A stretch of DNA of 64,000 nucleotides from NCBI RefSeq assembly GCF_947504215.1, contig NZ_CANNGO010000007.1, positions 1-64,000 of the forward strand, written 5' to 3'. This document shows positions 53,138-61,855 of the stretch, in pieces. The notes under the pieces are model-generated. The model made no database searches. It saw nothing but the letters and a program-made list of their open reading frames with translations, and had not been told where the DNA came from. The stretch comes from an uncultured Ruegeria sp. (GTDB lineage Bacteria > Pseudomonadota > Alphaproteobacteria > Rhodobacterales > Rhodobacteraceae). The position numbers and the translations under genes were made by a program. Position 1 is the stretch's first letter. Every line of letters starts with the position of its first letter.

Positions 53138-53764
53138 GTGAATAGAGTGCCCGAAATTCTGCTGTGCGTAGTCTTGGGTGTGGTGGCCCTGCCCTTTTTC
53201 CTGATCGCTTGCCTGATCGTGGTTGTTTCTGTGGGCACGCCGCTGATGTTTTCCCAGCCGCGCTGCGGGCGCGGAGGACAAATCTTCCGGTTGTTCAAAC
53301 TGCGCAGTATGTCCGCGGCCCGTGGGCCCGACGGCGCATTGCTGCCCGATGAGCAGCGTCAAACCAAGGCGACGGCGCTTATCCGGCGGCTACGGCTGGA
53401 CGAAATCCCACAGCTGCTGCTGATTTTGCGTGGTCATATGGCTCTGGTCGGACCCCGCCCCTTATTGCTCGAAACCATCGAAAGCTTTGGAACCGAAGGC
53501 CAGTATCGCTGCTCCGTTCGGCCCGGCCTGACAGGATGGGCACAGGTCAGTGGAAACACCAGGCTTAGCAATACAGAAAAACTGGGTTTGGATCTTTGGT
53601 ATGTGGCGCATCGGTCAACCATGTTGGATCTGCGGATCATGGCCGAAACAATTGGTGTTGCGATTTGGGGCGAACACCGACGGATCGATCGCATTGAGGC
53701 AGCCGCCCGATGGCTGCAGGACCACCCCCCCGCAAAGACCAATCTACAGGGGTCACCGGCATGA
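53138..53764 (+). CDS. Small phosphoglycosyl transferase (PglC/WcaJ-type catalytic domain)
   Basis: 208 residues, GTG start. It is the monotopic bacterial sugar-transferase domain alone: an N-terminal hydrophobic re-entrant helix about 7-30, then SQPRCGRGGQIFRLFKLRSM, the RRLRLDEIPQLLLILRGHMALVGPRPLL block with the catalytic Asp-Glu, and RPGLTGWAQVSGN. It moves a sugar-1-phosphate from a UDP-sugar to undecaprenyl phosphate, starting repeat-unit synthesis. The small size points to PglC-like members that prefer UDP-diacetylbacillosamine-type sugars, which fits the amino-sugar genes that follow. It overlaps the formyltransferase gene by 4 bp. Confidence 0.93.
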   Translation: MNRVPEILLCVVLGVVALPFFLIACLIVVVSVGTPLMFSQPRCGRGGQIFRLFKLRSMSAARGPDGALLPDEQRQTKATALIRRLRLDEIPQLLLILRGHMALVGPRPLLLETIESFGTEGQYRCSVRPGLTGWAQVSGNTRLSNTEKLGLDLWYVAHRSTMLDLRIMAETIGVAIWGEHRRIDRIEAAARWLQDHPPAKTNLQGSPA

Positions 53765-54675
53765 AAACCATTCTAGTTGGTGCCGTTGAAACGTCGCATG
53801 CCGCTCTGGTGTCGATCTGCGCCGCGGGCCATGCGCCGGATCTGGTTATGACGCTGCCCCCTCATCTTTCGCATCGTCATTCCGATTTTGTAGATCTAAG
53901 CGGTGTGGCCAATCGTTATGGGGTGCCGATTGAATACATCGAGAAAACCAACGCCCCTGAAACGCTTGAAAAAATCGAGACGGTGCAGCCTGACCTGGTT
54001 CTGGTCATTGGATGGTCGCAAATTTGCGATGCAGCCTTTCGCGCCATTCCTCGGATAGGTTGTATTGGCTTTCACCCTTCGGCCTTGCCGCGCCTGAGGG
54101 GTCGCGGTGTGATCCCCTGGACCGTTCTTATGCAGGAACGCAATGTCGGATCATCGCTGTTCTGGCTTGGTGAAGGGGCAGATGACGGGCCAATCGCGGC
54201 CCAGGCCCGCTATGCGGTTGATCCTGACAAAGTCACCGCCCGAGATTTGTATGATCGGTCGCTGCGCGCGATCTCCGGCCTATTGCCACCCTTGCTGGAA
54301 CAGATCGCCGTCGGCGATATCCCACGTGAGCCACAGCCGCAGACTGGCATCAGCGTATGCGCGCGCCGCCGCCCCGAAGACGGGCTGATCGACTGGTCCC
54401 GCCCCGCGACCGAAATTGACCGGTTGATCCGTGCGTCTGGCCCACCTTACCCAGGTGCCTTCACTCATGGGCCTGATGGCCGCCAACTGGTGATAACGCA
54501 ATCCGCACCTACCGAACCCGATGGCTATTACATCGGGCTGCCTGGTCAGGTGCAGGCCATCAATGGCCAAGGCTTTACCGTAGCCTGCGGCGACGGCCGG
54601 TGTCTGGACATTCTGGAATGGTCCGGGGCTGATATTCCGCCAGCCATACATTCGAAATTGGGAAAGACAACATGA
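53761..54675 (+). CDS. Formyltransferase-family protein 1
   Basis: 304 residues from ATG 53761 (4-bp overlap with the preceding gene). The Fmt-like N-terminal domain has KTILVGAVETSHAALVSI, VLVIGWSQI and IGFHPSALPRLRGRGVIPW, then GADDGPIAAQ. The catalytic His105 and Asp141 are kept at the usual 36-residue spacing, but the catalytic Asn two residues before the His is Gly103. A C-terminal Fmt-C-like part (EDGLIDWSRPATEIDRLIRASGPPYPGAFT) resembles ArnA/Fmt. It probably N-formylates or otherwise acylates a sugar amine, with activity uncertain because of the missing Asn. Encoded with a PIG-L deacetylase and an aminotransferase. Confidence 0.85.
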   Translation: MKTILVGAVETSHAALVSICAAGHAPDLVMTLPPHLSHRHSDFVDLSGVANRYGVPIEYIEKTNAPETLEKIETVQPDLVLVIGWSQICDAAFRAIPRIGCIGFHPSALPRLRGRGVIPWTVLMQERNVGSSLFWLGEGADDGPIAAQARYAVDPDKVTARDLYDRSLRAISGLLPPLLEQIAVGDIPREPQPQTGISVCARRRPEDGLIDWSRPATEIDRLIRASGPPYPGAFTHGPDGRQLVITQSAPTEPDGYYIGLPGQVQAINGQGFTVACGDGRCLDILEWSGADIPPAIHSKLGKTT

Positions 54676-55367
54676 TTACCACTGACTTACTCAGTGCTGG
54701 AGCTGGCCCCGCGCTGGTCATCGCCCCTCATCCAGATGATGAGGTACTTGGCGCAGGTGGCACGATAGCGCGGCTGGTCGATGCGGGCCGTGAGGTACAC
54801 GTGGTGGTGGTCACCCGCGCAAAACCACCAAAATTTGAGGACGCTCAGACCGAAATCACACGGGCTGAAGCACGCCGGTCGCATGAGTTTCTGGGCGTGA
54901 CCAAAACGCATTGGTTGGATTTCACGGCCGCCGAGCTGTCCGAGCAGCCGCATTCCGACCTGAACGCAGCCCTTGGCACATTGGTGCGCGACCTTGGCGC
55001 CGATCTGATCCTGGCTCCGCACCCTGGCGATATTCATATGGATCACCAGCTGACATTCCTGTCCAGCCTTGTGGCCAGTCGTCCACACCAGGATGATTAT
55101 CCAGCGACCATTGCCGCCTACGAAACATTATCGGAAACAAACTGGAACGCCCCATATCTGACGCCGCCTTTCATACCCAATGTCTTTGTCGACATCTCGG
55201 ATACGCTGGAACGCAAGCTAAAGGCGTTTGCCATGTTTGAAAGCCAAGCGAAGCTTCCACCGCATGAACGCTCGGTCGAAAGCATAAGAGCGCTGGCAAC
55301 CTTGCGCGGCGCGACCGTGCATCGACATGCAGCCGAAGGGTTCGTGCTGGTGCGGACCGTCGTCTAA
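54672..55367 (+). CDS. PIG-L (LmbE-like) N-deacetylase
   Basis: 231 residues. VIAPHPDDEVLGAGGTIARL near residue 18 is the P-H-P-D-D-E zinc-binding motif, and LAPHPGDIHMDHQLTF near 116 supplies the third ligand (H-x-D-H). The family removes N-acetyl groups from GlcNAc-type sugars. Start and preceding stop overlap by 4 bp (ATGA). Together with the formyltransferase it could swap an acetyl for a formyl group on an amino sugar, or act on a lipid-linked sugar made by the phosphoglycosyl transferase. Cytosolic, no signal peptide. Confidence 0.92.
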   Translation: MITTDLLSAGAGPALVIAPHPDDEVLGAGGTIARLVDAGREVHVVVVTRAKPPKFEDAQTEITRAEARRSHEFLGVTKTHWLDFTAAELSEQPHSDLNAALGTLVRDLGADLILAPHPGDIHMDHQLTFLSSLVASRPHQDDYPATIAAYETLSETNWNAPYLTPPFIPNVFVDISDTLERKLKAFAMFESQAKLPPHERSVESIRALATLRGATVHRHAAEGFVLVRTVV

Positions 55368-55381
55368 CAGGAGGATTGAAC

Positions 55382-56560
55382 ATGCCTTCATGGCCCATCT
55401 ACGATCAGGAACAGATAGACGCGGTCAGCCAGGTTCTGGCCTCGGGTAAGGTCAATGCGTGGACCGGTCCTGATGTGCGCGCGTTCGAAGAAGAATACCG
55501 CGCCTATACCGGGTCCTCTCATGCAATCGCGATGGCCAACGGCACCCTGACACTGGACGCCGCGATGCATGTGTTGAATCTGAACCCCGGGGATGAGGTG
55601 ATTGTGACGCCGCGCAGTTTCATCGCATCCGCCAGTTCCGTGATGCTGGCCGGAGGCACGCCCGTTTTTGCCGACGTCGACCCGGTCACACAAAACCTGA
55701 CAGTTGAAACGATTGCCCCGCTGATCACACCGCGCACGCGCGGGATCATTCCAGTGCATCTGGGCGGTTGGCCATGTGACATGGACGCAATCATGGATCT
55801 GGCGCGCGCTCATGATTTATGGGTGATCGAGGATTGTGCACAGGCCCATGGTGCGATGATTGATGACCGGCATGTTGGTACCATCGGAACCTTTGGATCG
55901 TACTCGTTCTGTCAGGACAAGATCATGACAACGGGTGGTGAGGGTGGCTTGCTGCTGACTAATGACGACGCTCTGTGGTCAAAGGTCTGGAGCTACAAGG
56001 ACCACGGAAAAGGATATGACACGGTATTCAACACATCACATCCGCCGGGTTTTCGCTGGTTGCACGATTCAGGTCCGGGTACAAACCTGCGCATGACCGG
56101 CCCCTCCGCAGCGCTTGGTCGCGTGCAGTTGAAGCGGCTCAATGATTGGCGCGCCCACCGGACTGCAAACGCTGAACTGTTGGCCGACGCATTGTCCTTG
56201 TGCCCGGCATTCCGCGTGCCAGTTCCGCCCCAAGGGCTAACCCACGCTTACTATCGTTTCTATGCGTTTGTACGTCCGGAAGCATTGGCAACGGGTTGGT
56301 CCCGCGACCGGATAATTGCCGAGATTAGCGATGCCGGGTTCCCTGCATTCTCGGGCAGTTGTTCCGAGATTTATCTGGAAGAAACGTTCACTAAGAACGG
56401 GTTAGGTCCAGCCGATTATCTGCCCGTCGCGCGGGAGCTGGGCGAAACAAGCTTGGCCTTCCTTGTCGATCCGACCTGGTCTCAGGACGACGTCGCGCGC
56501 CTTGCTCAGTGCATTGTAGACATCGGCAATCGCGCATTGGCTGTGCAGAAGGCTGGCTAG
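55382..56560 (+). CDS. DegT/DnrJ/EryC1-family sugar aminotransferase
   Basis: 392 residues from ATG 55382, seven bases after AGGAGG; a TTG two codons upstream is not needed. GSYSFCQDKIMTTGGEGG carries the Schiff-base lysine (Lys180), VIEDCAQAHGA the PLP-ring Asp151 and NAWTGPDVRAFEEEY the family opening. Unlike the relative at 40391 it should therefore be a true aminotransferase, adding an amino group to a keto sugar, possibly the UDP-4-keto-6-deoxy product of the WbpM-type enzyme. It ends directly at the next start codon. Confidence 0.92.
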   Translation: MPSWPIYDQEQIDAVSQVLASGKVNAWTGPDVRAFEEEYRAYTGSSHAIAMANGTLTLDAAMHVLNLNPGDEVIVTPRSFIASASSVMLAGGTPVFADVDPVTQNLTVETIAPLITPRTRGIIPVHLGGWPCDMDAIMDLARAHDLWVIEDCAQAHGAMIDDRHVGTIGTFGSYSFCQDKIMTTGGEGGLLLTNDDALWSKVWSYKDHGKGYDTVFNTSHPPGFRWLHDSGPGTNLRMTGPSAALGRVQLKRLNDWRAHRTANAELLADALSLCPAFRVPVPPQGLTHAYYRFYAFVRPEALATGWSRDRIIAEISDAGFPAFSGSCSEIYLEETFTKNGLGPADYLPVARELGETSLAFLVDPTWSQDDVARLAQCIVDIGNRALAVQKAG

Positions 56561-57682
56561 ATGATCCTTCACGTGGTCACAGATTTCTCGACACAGGGTG
56601 GAGCGCAGGCCATGTTGGCGCGCTTACTTGCGCACTCGGGTGAGCGTGCTGTCGTTGTGGCCCTGACGGAAGTGTCTGACCGCTGCCGTGCAATGGCCGG
56701 GAATGATAACGTTGAATACATCTCTCTCCATGCCAGATCCCCACTGTCTTTTCCGCGCGCCATATGGCGGATCGCACGGCTGATCCGGGTTCACAAACCT
56801 AACGTCGTCTTGTGTTGGATGTATCACGCGATGGTCGTCGGATTGATTGCAAAGTTGATATCGATGCGACGGGTACCTGTGATCTGGACCGTGCGTCAGG
56901 CATTGGATGATCCGGCCGCCTTTACCCGCAGCACCCGGGTTGCGGTTGGTCTGTCGCAGAAACTCTCGCGGTTCAGTGATGGGATCATCTACAACTCGAC
57001 CCGGGCATTACAACAGCACGCCAAATACGGGTTTTCAGAAGCCAACGCGAGCGTCGTGCCGAACGGGTTTCTGCTGCCCAAAAATGTACAATCGCGAAAA
57101 GGCCCGGCACGGGTTTTTGGGCTGGCCGCACGGTTTCATCCGCAAAAGGACTTTGAGACCTTCTTTCGAGCCTTTGCCATCGCGCGGCGTTCTGTACCCG
57201 ACCTGACGGCCCGACTGGCCGGGGATGGTGTTACCGCCGACAACGCCACGCTGCGCGATTTGCTGACCGAAAACAACCTTTCGGAGGACAGCGTGGTGCT
57301 GTGTGGCGACTTGCATGACATGTCGAACTTCTACGACAGTATCGATATGTTGGTTTTGTCCTCGCGCACTGAAGGTTTTCCAAATGTCATTGCAGAAGCC
57401 ATGAGCTATGGCCGACCTGTTGTTACAACTGACGTTGGTGATGCGGCCAAAATCGTTGGCGAAAGCGGGTATGTTGTACCCGCGCGCGATGCACAGGCGC
57501 TTGGGCAATCTCTGACGGACGCAGCAAATTGGTCGTCCGAGGAATATGGCGGGCGCAGCCAAGCCGCCCGTGATTGCATTGCGGACAGCTATTCATTGGC
57601 CGCGATCGCCGAAGCCTATGATTCAGTGCTGCGCGGTGTTGGAACGCAGGCGCGGGCATCCACCGCCCCGCATGCCGGATAG
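56561..57682 (+). CDS. GT4-type glycosyltransferase
   Basis: 373 residues, starting on the base after the previous stop. It is a GT-B enzyme: LHVVTDFSTQGGAQAMLARLLA at the N-terminus (G-G-A acceptor motif), VVPNGFLLPKNV at the domain junction, VFGLAARFHPQKDFETFFRAF and VLSSRTEGFPNVIAEAMSYGRPVV with E-x7-E, then GDAAKIVGESGYVVPARD. It adds a sugar to the lipid-linked unit begun by the phosphoglycosyl transferase of the same operon. Specificity unknown. Confidence 0.9.
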   Translation: MILHVVTDFSTQGGAQAMLARLLAHSGERAVVVALTEVSDRCRAMAGNDNVEYISLHARSPLSFPRAIWRIARLIRVHKPNVVLCWMYHAMVVGLIAKLISMRRVPVIWTVRQALDDPAAFTRSTRVAVGLSQKLSRFSDGIIYNSTRALQQHAKYGFSEANASVVPNGFLLPKNVQSRKGPARVFGLAARFHPQKDFETFFRAFAIARRSVPDLTARLAGDGVTADNATLRDLLTENNLSEDSVVLCGDLHDMSNFYDSIDMLVLSSRTEGFPNVIAEAMSYGRPVVTTDVGDAAKIVGESGYVVPARDAQALGQSLTDAANWSSEEYGGRSQAARDCIADSYSLAAIAEAYDSVLRGVGTQARASTAPHAG

Positions 57683-57694
57683 GAAGACGGGATC

Positions 57695-59629
57695 ATGTGC
57701 GGAATAGCCGGATATCTTGCATTCAAACCCGTCGGCCTTGAAAACGGGACCACAAGCCTCAAGGCGATGTGCGACAGTATCCAGCATCGCGGGCCGGACG
57801 CTGACGGCATGTTTGTCGATCAGGACACTGGCATTGCGTTGGGGCAACGGCGGTTGGCGATTGTGGATTTAACGGAAACTGGCGAACAACCGATGACATC
57901 GCCCAGTGGCCGCTATTGCATTGTCTACAACGGCGAAATCTATGGTTTTCTGGAGCTGCGCCAACAGCTGATTGATCATGGGGTCACATTCCGCGGGACA
58001 TCCGATACCGAGGTTCTGTTGGCGTCGATGGATCTGTGGGGTATTCGCAAGACCCTGGACCTAGTACATGGAATGTTTGCCTTTGCAGTATTCGATCGGC
58101 AAAGCAACAGAGTTGTATTTGCCCGGGACCGGCTAGGCAAAAAACCTTTGTATCTGGGCATCAAAGGCGGTCACCTGCTATTTGGATCGGAGTTGAAAGC
58201 CCTGCGCGCCCACCCCGCGTTTGGCGCACCCGAGGTCGATAGGCGCGCGCAAGCGCAGTACGCGCGCTATGCGTTTATCCCGGCACCACTGACCATCTAT
58301 CAGGGTGTGATGAAGCTCCCGGCGGGGACGATGGTTGAGGTGCAGTTGGACGCCCCGCCTGTGTCGTCAGATGATCTGGTCGATAGCTTGCGAACGTTTT
58401 GGGATTTGCGGGACAGGGTTGAGGCTTGCCGGGCTGATCCTTACGGCGATGAAACGCAGGCGCTTGGTGGGATCGAAGACGCTTTGCACGCCGCAGTTGG
58501 CGAGCGCATGGTAGCGGATGTCCCTGTTGGCACCTTTTTGTCAGGCGGAATCGATTCCAGCCTGATCACCGCGATGATGCAGGAACAAGCTGCTGGAAAA
58601 GTCATCAGCTTTACCGTCCGGTTCGATCACGATGCGACAAACGAGGCCGATCACGCGGCCGCGATCGCCAAGCATTTGGGGACAGATCACCACGAGGTCA
58701 CGGCGACGCCCGAAATGGCATTTGATTTGCTGCAAAAGCTTCCGCAGGTCTACGATGAACCATTTGCCGACCCGTCAGCCTTTCCGACATTGCTGGTGTC
58801 GGAATTGGCACGCGCGCAGCTTAAGGTCGTCATGTCTGGTGATGGCGGGGACGAGTCTTTTGGTGGCTATGAACGCTATGTTCGCATGATGGCGATGGAG
58901 CGCATTGGGGCGAAGTTACCCGGTCCTGCCGTTTCTGCACTGGCGGCGTCCCCAGCTTTTGTCACAAGCGCTGCCGCAAAAGTATTACGACCCCTCGCCC
59001 CAGCGTCGATGCGTGATCAGATTACCCCAGATCGACTGTCCAAAGTGGCCTCGATCGCACGTCACCCTGATTTCCGCAGCCGATATGACGCGCTGTTCAC
59101 GTTATGGAACCCGCCTGCTGCCAGCTGTCAGGGTGTGTTTCATTCGCACCAAATACCGGACGGGTTGAGTCCCGTAGATAAAATGATGCTGCTGGATTCC
59201 GAATTGTACCTGCCAGAGAGTATTCTGGTCAAAGCGGACCGAGCGTCGATGTCTACCGGGTTGGAAATTCGCGCTCCGCTGCTGGACTACCGCGTTGTTG
59301 AGGCCGCTTGGAGGTCGCCGGATTCACTGCGCTACGACGGGAAGTCCGGCAAGGTTGCCTTGCGTCGGCTGCTGGACAAGCGCGTGCCCAAATCACTGTA
59401 TGATCGCCCCAAGCAAGGCTTTGGCATTCCTTTGAACGATTGGCTACGAGGGCCACTCAAATCCATCGCCAATGAGGTTTTTGCCTCCGACAACCTGGTC
59501 GGAGATGTATTTGATCGGACACAACTGAACAAGCGCTGGACCGAGCATTTGTCAGGCGCCCGCAACTGGGGCCCACATCTTTGGGTCGTTCTGATGTACC
59601 ACTTCTGGCAGGAAGAGTGGCTTCGCTGA
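57695..59629 (+). CDS. asnB: Asparagine-synthase-like glutamine amidotransferase
   Basis: 644 residues, a complete two-domain AsnB-type protein. The glutaminase domain begins MCGIAGYL with the Cys2 nucleophile and has QHRGPDADG and YNGEIYGFLELR. The synthetase domain has VGTFLSGGIDSSLITAM (ATP pyrophosphatase loop, near residue 283), DEPFADPSAFPT, SGDGGDESFGGYERY and a C-terminal RPKQGFGIPLNDWLRG. It either makes asparagine or, as often for copies inside polysaccharide loci, amidates a sugar carboxylate. It is the last gene of the operon starting at 53138, 12 bp after the glycosyltransferase. Confidence 0.92.
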   Translation: MCGIAGYLAFKPVGLENGTTSLKAMCDSIQHRGPDADGMFVDQDTGIALGQRRLAIVDLTETGEQPMTSPSGRYCIVYNGEIYGFLELRQQLIDHGVTFRGTSDTEVLLASMDLWGIRKTLDLVHGMFAFAVFDRQSNRVVFARDRLGKKPLYLGIKGGHLLFGSELKALRAHPAFGAPEVDRRAQAQYARYAFIPAPLTIYQGVMKLPAGTMVEVQLDAPPVSSDDLVDSLRTFWDLRDRVEACRADPYGDETQALGGIEDALHAAVGERMVADVPVGTFLSGGIDSSLITAMMQEQAAGKVISFTVRFDHDATNEADHAAAIAKHLGTDHHEVTATPEMAFDLLQKLPQVYDEPFADPSAFPTLLVSELARAQLKVVMSGDGGDESFGGYERYVRMMAMERIGAKLPGPAVSALAASPAFVTSAAAKVLRPLAPASMRDQITPDRLSKVASIARHPDFRSRYDALFTLWNPPAASCQGVFHSHQIPDGLSPVDKMMLLDSELYLPESILVKADRASMSTGLEIRAPLLDYRVVEAAWRSPDSLRYDGKSGKVALRRLLDKRVPKSLYDRPKQGFGIPLNDWLRGPLKSIANEVFASDNLVGDVFDRTQLNKRWTEHLSGARNWGPHLWVVLMYHFWQEEWLR

Positions 59630-59652
59630 AGCAGGTAACTCTCCAACCCCAC

Positions 59653-61080
59653 TTAAGGTCCTGAATCGCCTGCCAGAAAACTCAGATACTCCTCAAGGTT
59701 CGACCATCCGTCGCCATCGCGGTCTTTCCAGGTGTCTTCGCGATCATTCGGGTCAAGCCCCTCATGCGTTTCTTCCCATTCATCGGGCAACCCGTCCAGG
59801 TCCCTGTCGTCCAACACATTGACCTCGGGCAAATCCGGCCAACCCCCCACTTCGTCCGGGTGATCGATCCTATGCCCATCACATCCAAGCATGTTTTCGA
59901 CGATAGACGCGTCCAGACTGTCCAATTGTCGATCGGGCCCGAACCGTGCGCCCACATGCGACGCCACATGATCCAAGACGCCGCCAACCGGTTGCGGCGT
60001 GACTGACAGAGGGAACGCGGGCTGTTCCACGACATTTGGAACAGCCGCCTCATCCACGATCCGACCCTGTTTCGATCGGTCACATAAAACATCCAGCCGG
60101 TTGTCCATGTACAGGTTGTCTTCCTCAAACACTTCCAGCTTGTTGTCGGGCTCGACTGGAAAAACTTCGATCGCTGCAGGGCGATTTCGGTCCCGCGTGC
60201 TAGGTCCGGGCAGAATCACATTGCCCACATAGTTGATCCAGGTGTCACCATAGAGGTTTCGGAACTCACCAAATTGCGAAGTTGCGTCGTAGAACACGTT
60301 ATTGACGATATCGACCGGCCCCAAAGGGGATGATGAGATATCGGGGTTTCTGTCCCGGTTATGCGCGAACAGATTGCCAAGCAGCGTGATCCGCCCACAA
60401 TCGGAAACTGCCCCATCCTTGGCGCAGATCAACGCGCCTTTCGAGTGGCGCCGTTCGTTATGCGAAGATTTGTCCAAACCATAAGCCGCAATGGTGTTGG
60501 CGATGGTGATGTCGTGGCTGGCTTTTCGTTCGGTACCGATGCTGAGGTTTTCGTCGACACCAAATGCAATTGAAACATGGTCGACATAAATGTTCGAGCT
60601 GCTTTCGATAATCAACCCATCGACGCTCGGGGATTTTTCCTTGCTGGGGCCGGGTCGGAACTTGAGATAGCGCAACAGAATGTCATTAGATTCGTAGATC
60701 ATCAGCGGCGATTTCTGAACATTCCCAACCCGCAACTGAATGCCCTGCCCGGGCGCGGTTTGCCCCGCAATGTAGGTGTTGGGAGATACGCGAAGCTGCT
60801 TGTCGACGACAATCGTGCCCGAAACAGCAAACATGCACACCCGACCGACACCCGGGTGCTGCAGGCATTCGCGCAAGCTGCCACGCCCCGAGTCCGCAAG
60901 GGTGGTAACGTAAAACACACTGCCGCCACGCCACCCGGTCGCGTGTTTGCCGTACCCCTCCGCGCCCGGAAAAGCGACATTCGCGTTATTCGCGCCATCA
61001 GTGAGACCACCTGTTGCAAGCGAAAACGTCAATGCAGCGGATTGAATAAGAGTCAGACAAAGAGAACTTGAAAAGCGCAT
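59653..61080 (-). CDS. Secreted pectate-lyase-like (PL1-type) enzyme
   Basis: 475 residues from ATG 61080, chosen because the signal peptide (MRFSSSLCLTLIQSAALTFSLA) then lies at the start. The right-handed beta-helix region has AFPGAEGYGKHATGWRGGSV, VCMFAVSGTIVV, TYIAGQTAPGQGIQLRV and NIYVDHVSIAFGVDENLS (calcium-site region). LLGNLFAHNRDRNPDI carries an Arg-x-x-Pro-like catalytic block. The C-terminus is a calcium-binding acidic repeat (DRDLDGLPDEWEE, DPNDREDTWKDRDGDGW). It should cleave an acidic polysaccharide by beta-elimination, either the cell's own polymer for length or release, or an algal pectin-like substrate. Confidence 0.87.
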   Translation of the reverse strand: MRFSSSLCLTLIQSAALTFSLATGGLTDGANNANVAFPGAEGYGKHATGWRGGSVFYVTTLADSGRGSLRECLQHPGVGRVCMFAVSGTIVVDKQLRVSPNTYIAGQTAPGQGIQLRVGNVQKSPLMIYESNDILLRYLKFRPGPSKEKSPSVDGLIIESSSNIYVDHVSIAFGVDENLSIGTERKASHDITIANTIAAYGLDKSSHNERRHSKGALICAKDGAVSDCGRITLLGNLFAHNRDRNPDISSSPLGPVDIVNNVFYDATSQFGEFRNLYGDTWINYVGNVILPGPSTRDRNRPAAIEVFPVEPDNKLEVFEEDNLYMDNRLDVLCDRSKQGRIVDEAAVPNVVEQPAFPLSVTPQPVGGVLDHVASHVGARFGPDRQLDSLDASIVENMLGCDGHRIDHPDEVGGWPDLPEVNVLDDRDLDGLPDEWEETHEGLDPNDREDTWKDRDGDGWSNLEEYLSFLAGDSGP

Positions 61081-61354
61081 GTTGGAACCAAGTGTTGCCG
61101 AAACCAAAAAACGAAACTCCGGAGATTGTCTCAATCCCCGGAACAGAGCCTAGCTGATGCAATCAGGTTTGACACCCCAAACGATAAGCAGGGTCAAAAT
61201 CTGGCAAAGTTTTGATTGCGCACATAAAGTTGGGCGCCGGTGACCTTTGTCAGATCACAAACAGGCTTCCAACAGCGCGTTTGCCGATATCCGGGCTTCC
61301 CCTTCGGAGAGGGATCGTTGCATGGTGCAATCGTGAAAACGCAGGAGCCTTTGA

Positions 61355-61747
61355 GTGCTTTCAAATGAAACATATCGGAACGTGCTGGCATTCGCTGTCG
61401 TCGGATCACTAGCATTCTTCGTGGACGCCGGGGTTTTTACAACGTTGAACACACTTGGTGCGGGAACGTTGGCATCACGGTGCGTTTCGATTTTGGCTTC
61501 GTTCACATTCACTTGGTACCTGAACCGCACCTTCACCTTTCGAACCACCAAACCGGCGAGCTTCGTTGAGTTTCTCAGCTACGTGGGTGGCATGCAGATC
61601 GGATTGTTGACCAATTTCAGCACGTTCTTCGTTGTGCTTTATCTATCAGATATCGCCAGAGCCTATCCTGTTATCGCCTTGGCGATCGCAACGCTTGCCG
61701 GGATGGTCATCAACTTTATGGTTTCGCGACGGATATTAAAGAAATAG
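61355..61747 (+). CDS. GtrA-like membrane protein 2
   Basis: 130 residues; GTG start eight bases after AGGAG. Four hydrophobic helices with VLAFAVVGSLAFFVDAGVFTTL in the first, FTFTWYLNRTFTFR (the conserved W/N...N-R-x-F/Y-x-F block) after the second and VINFMVSRRILKK at the end. The family is thought to flip undecaprenyl-phosphate-linked sugars. It is shorter than GtrA-like protein 1 and not adjacent to a GT2 partner; the SGNH protein gene follows after 108 bp. It probably supplies a lipid-linked sugar to the cluster's GT-C-like transferases. Confidence 0.87.
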   Translation: MLSNETYRNVLAFAVVGSLAFFVDAGVFTTLNTLGAGTLASRCVSILASFTFTWYLNRTFTFRTTKPASFVEFLSYVGGMQIGLLTNFSTFFVVLYLSDIARAYPVIALAIATLAGMVINFMVSRRILKK

Positions 61748-61855
61748 GAATACTTATTAAGCGAAACTCAATTATTGCTTCAAAGAAGTGCTGTAAGTAC
61801 TCTGAGAGCATTGTTCGATTTAAGACGATGTTAACTAGTTGGGGAAAACCCTTTC

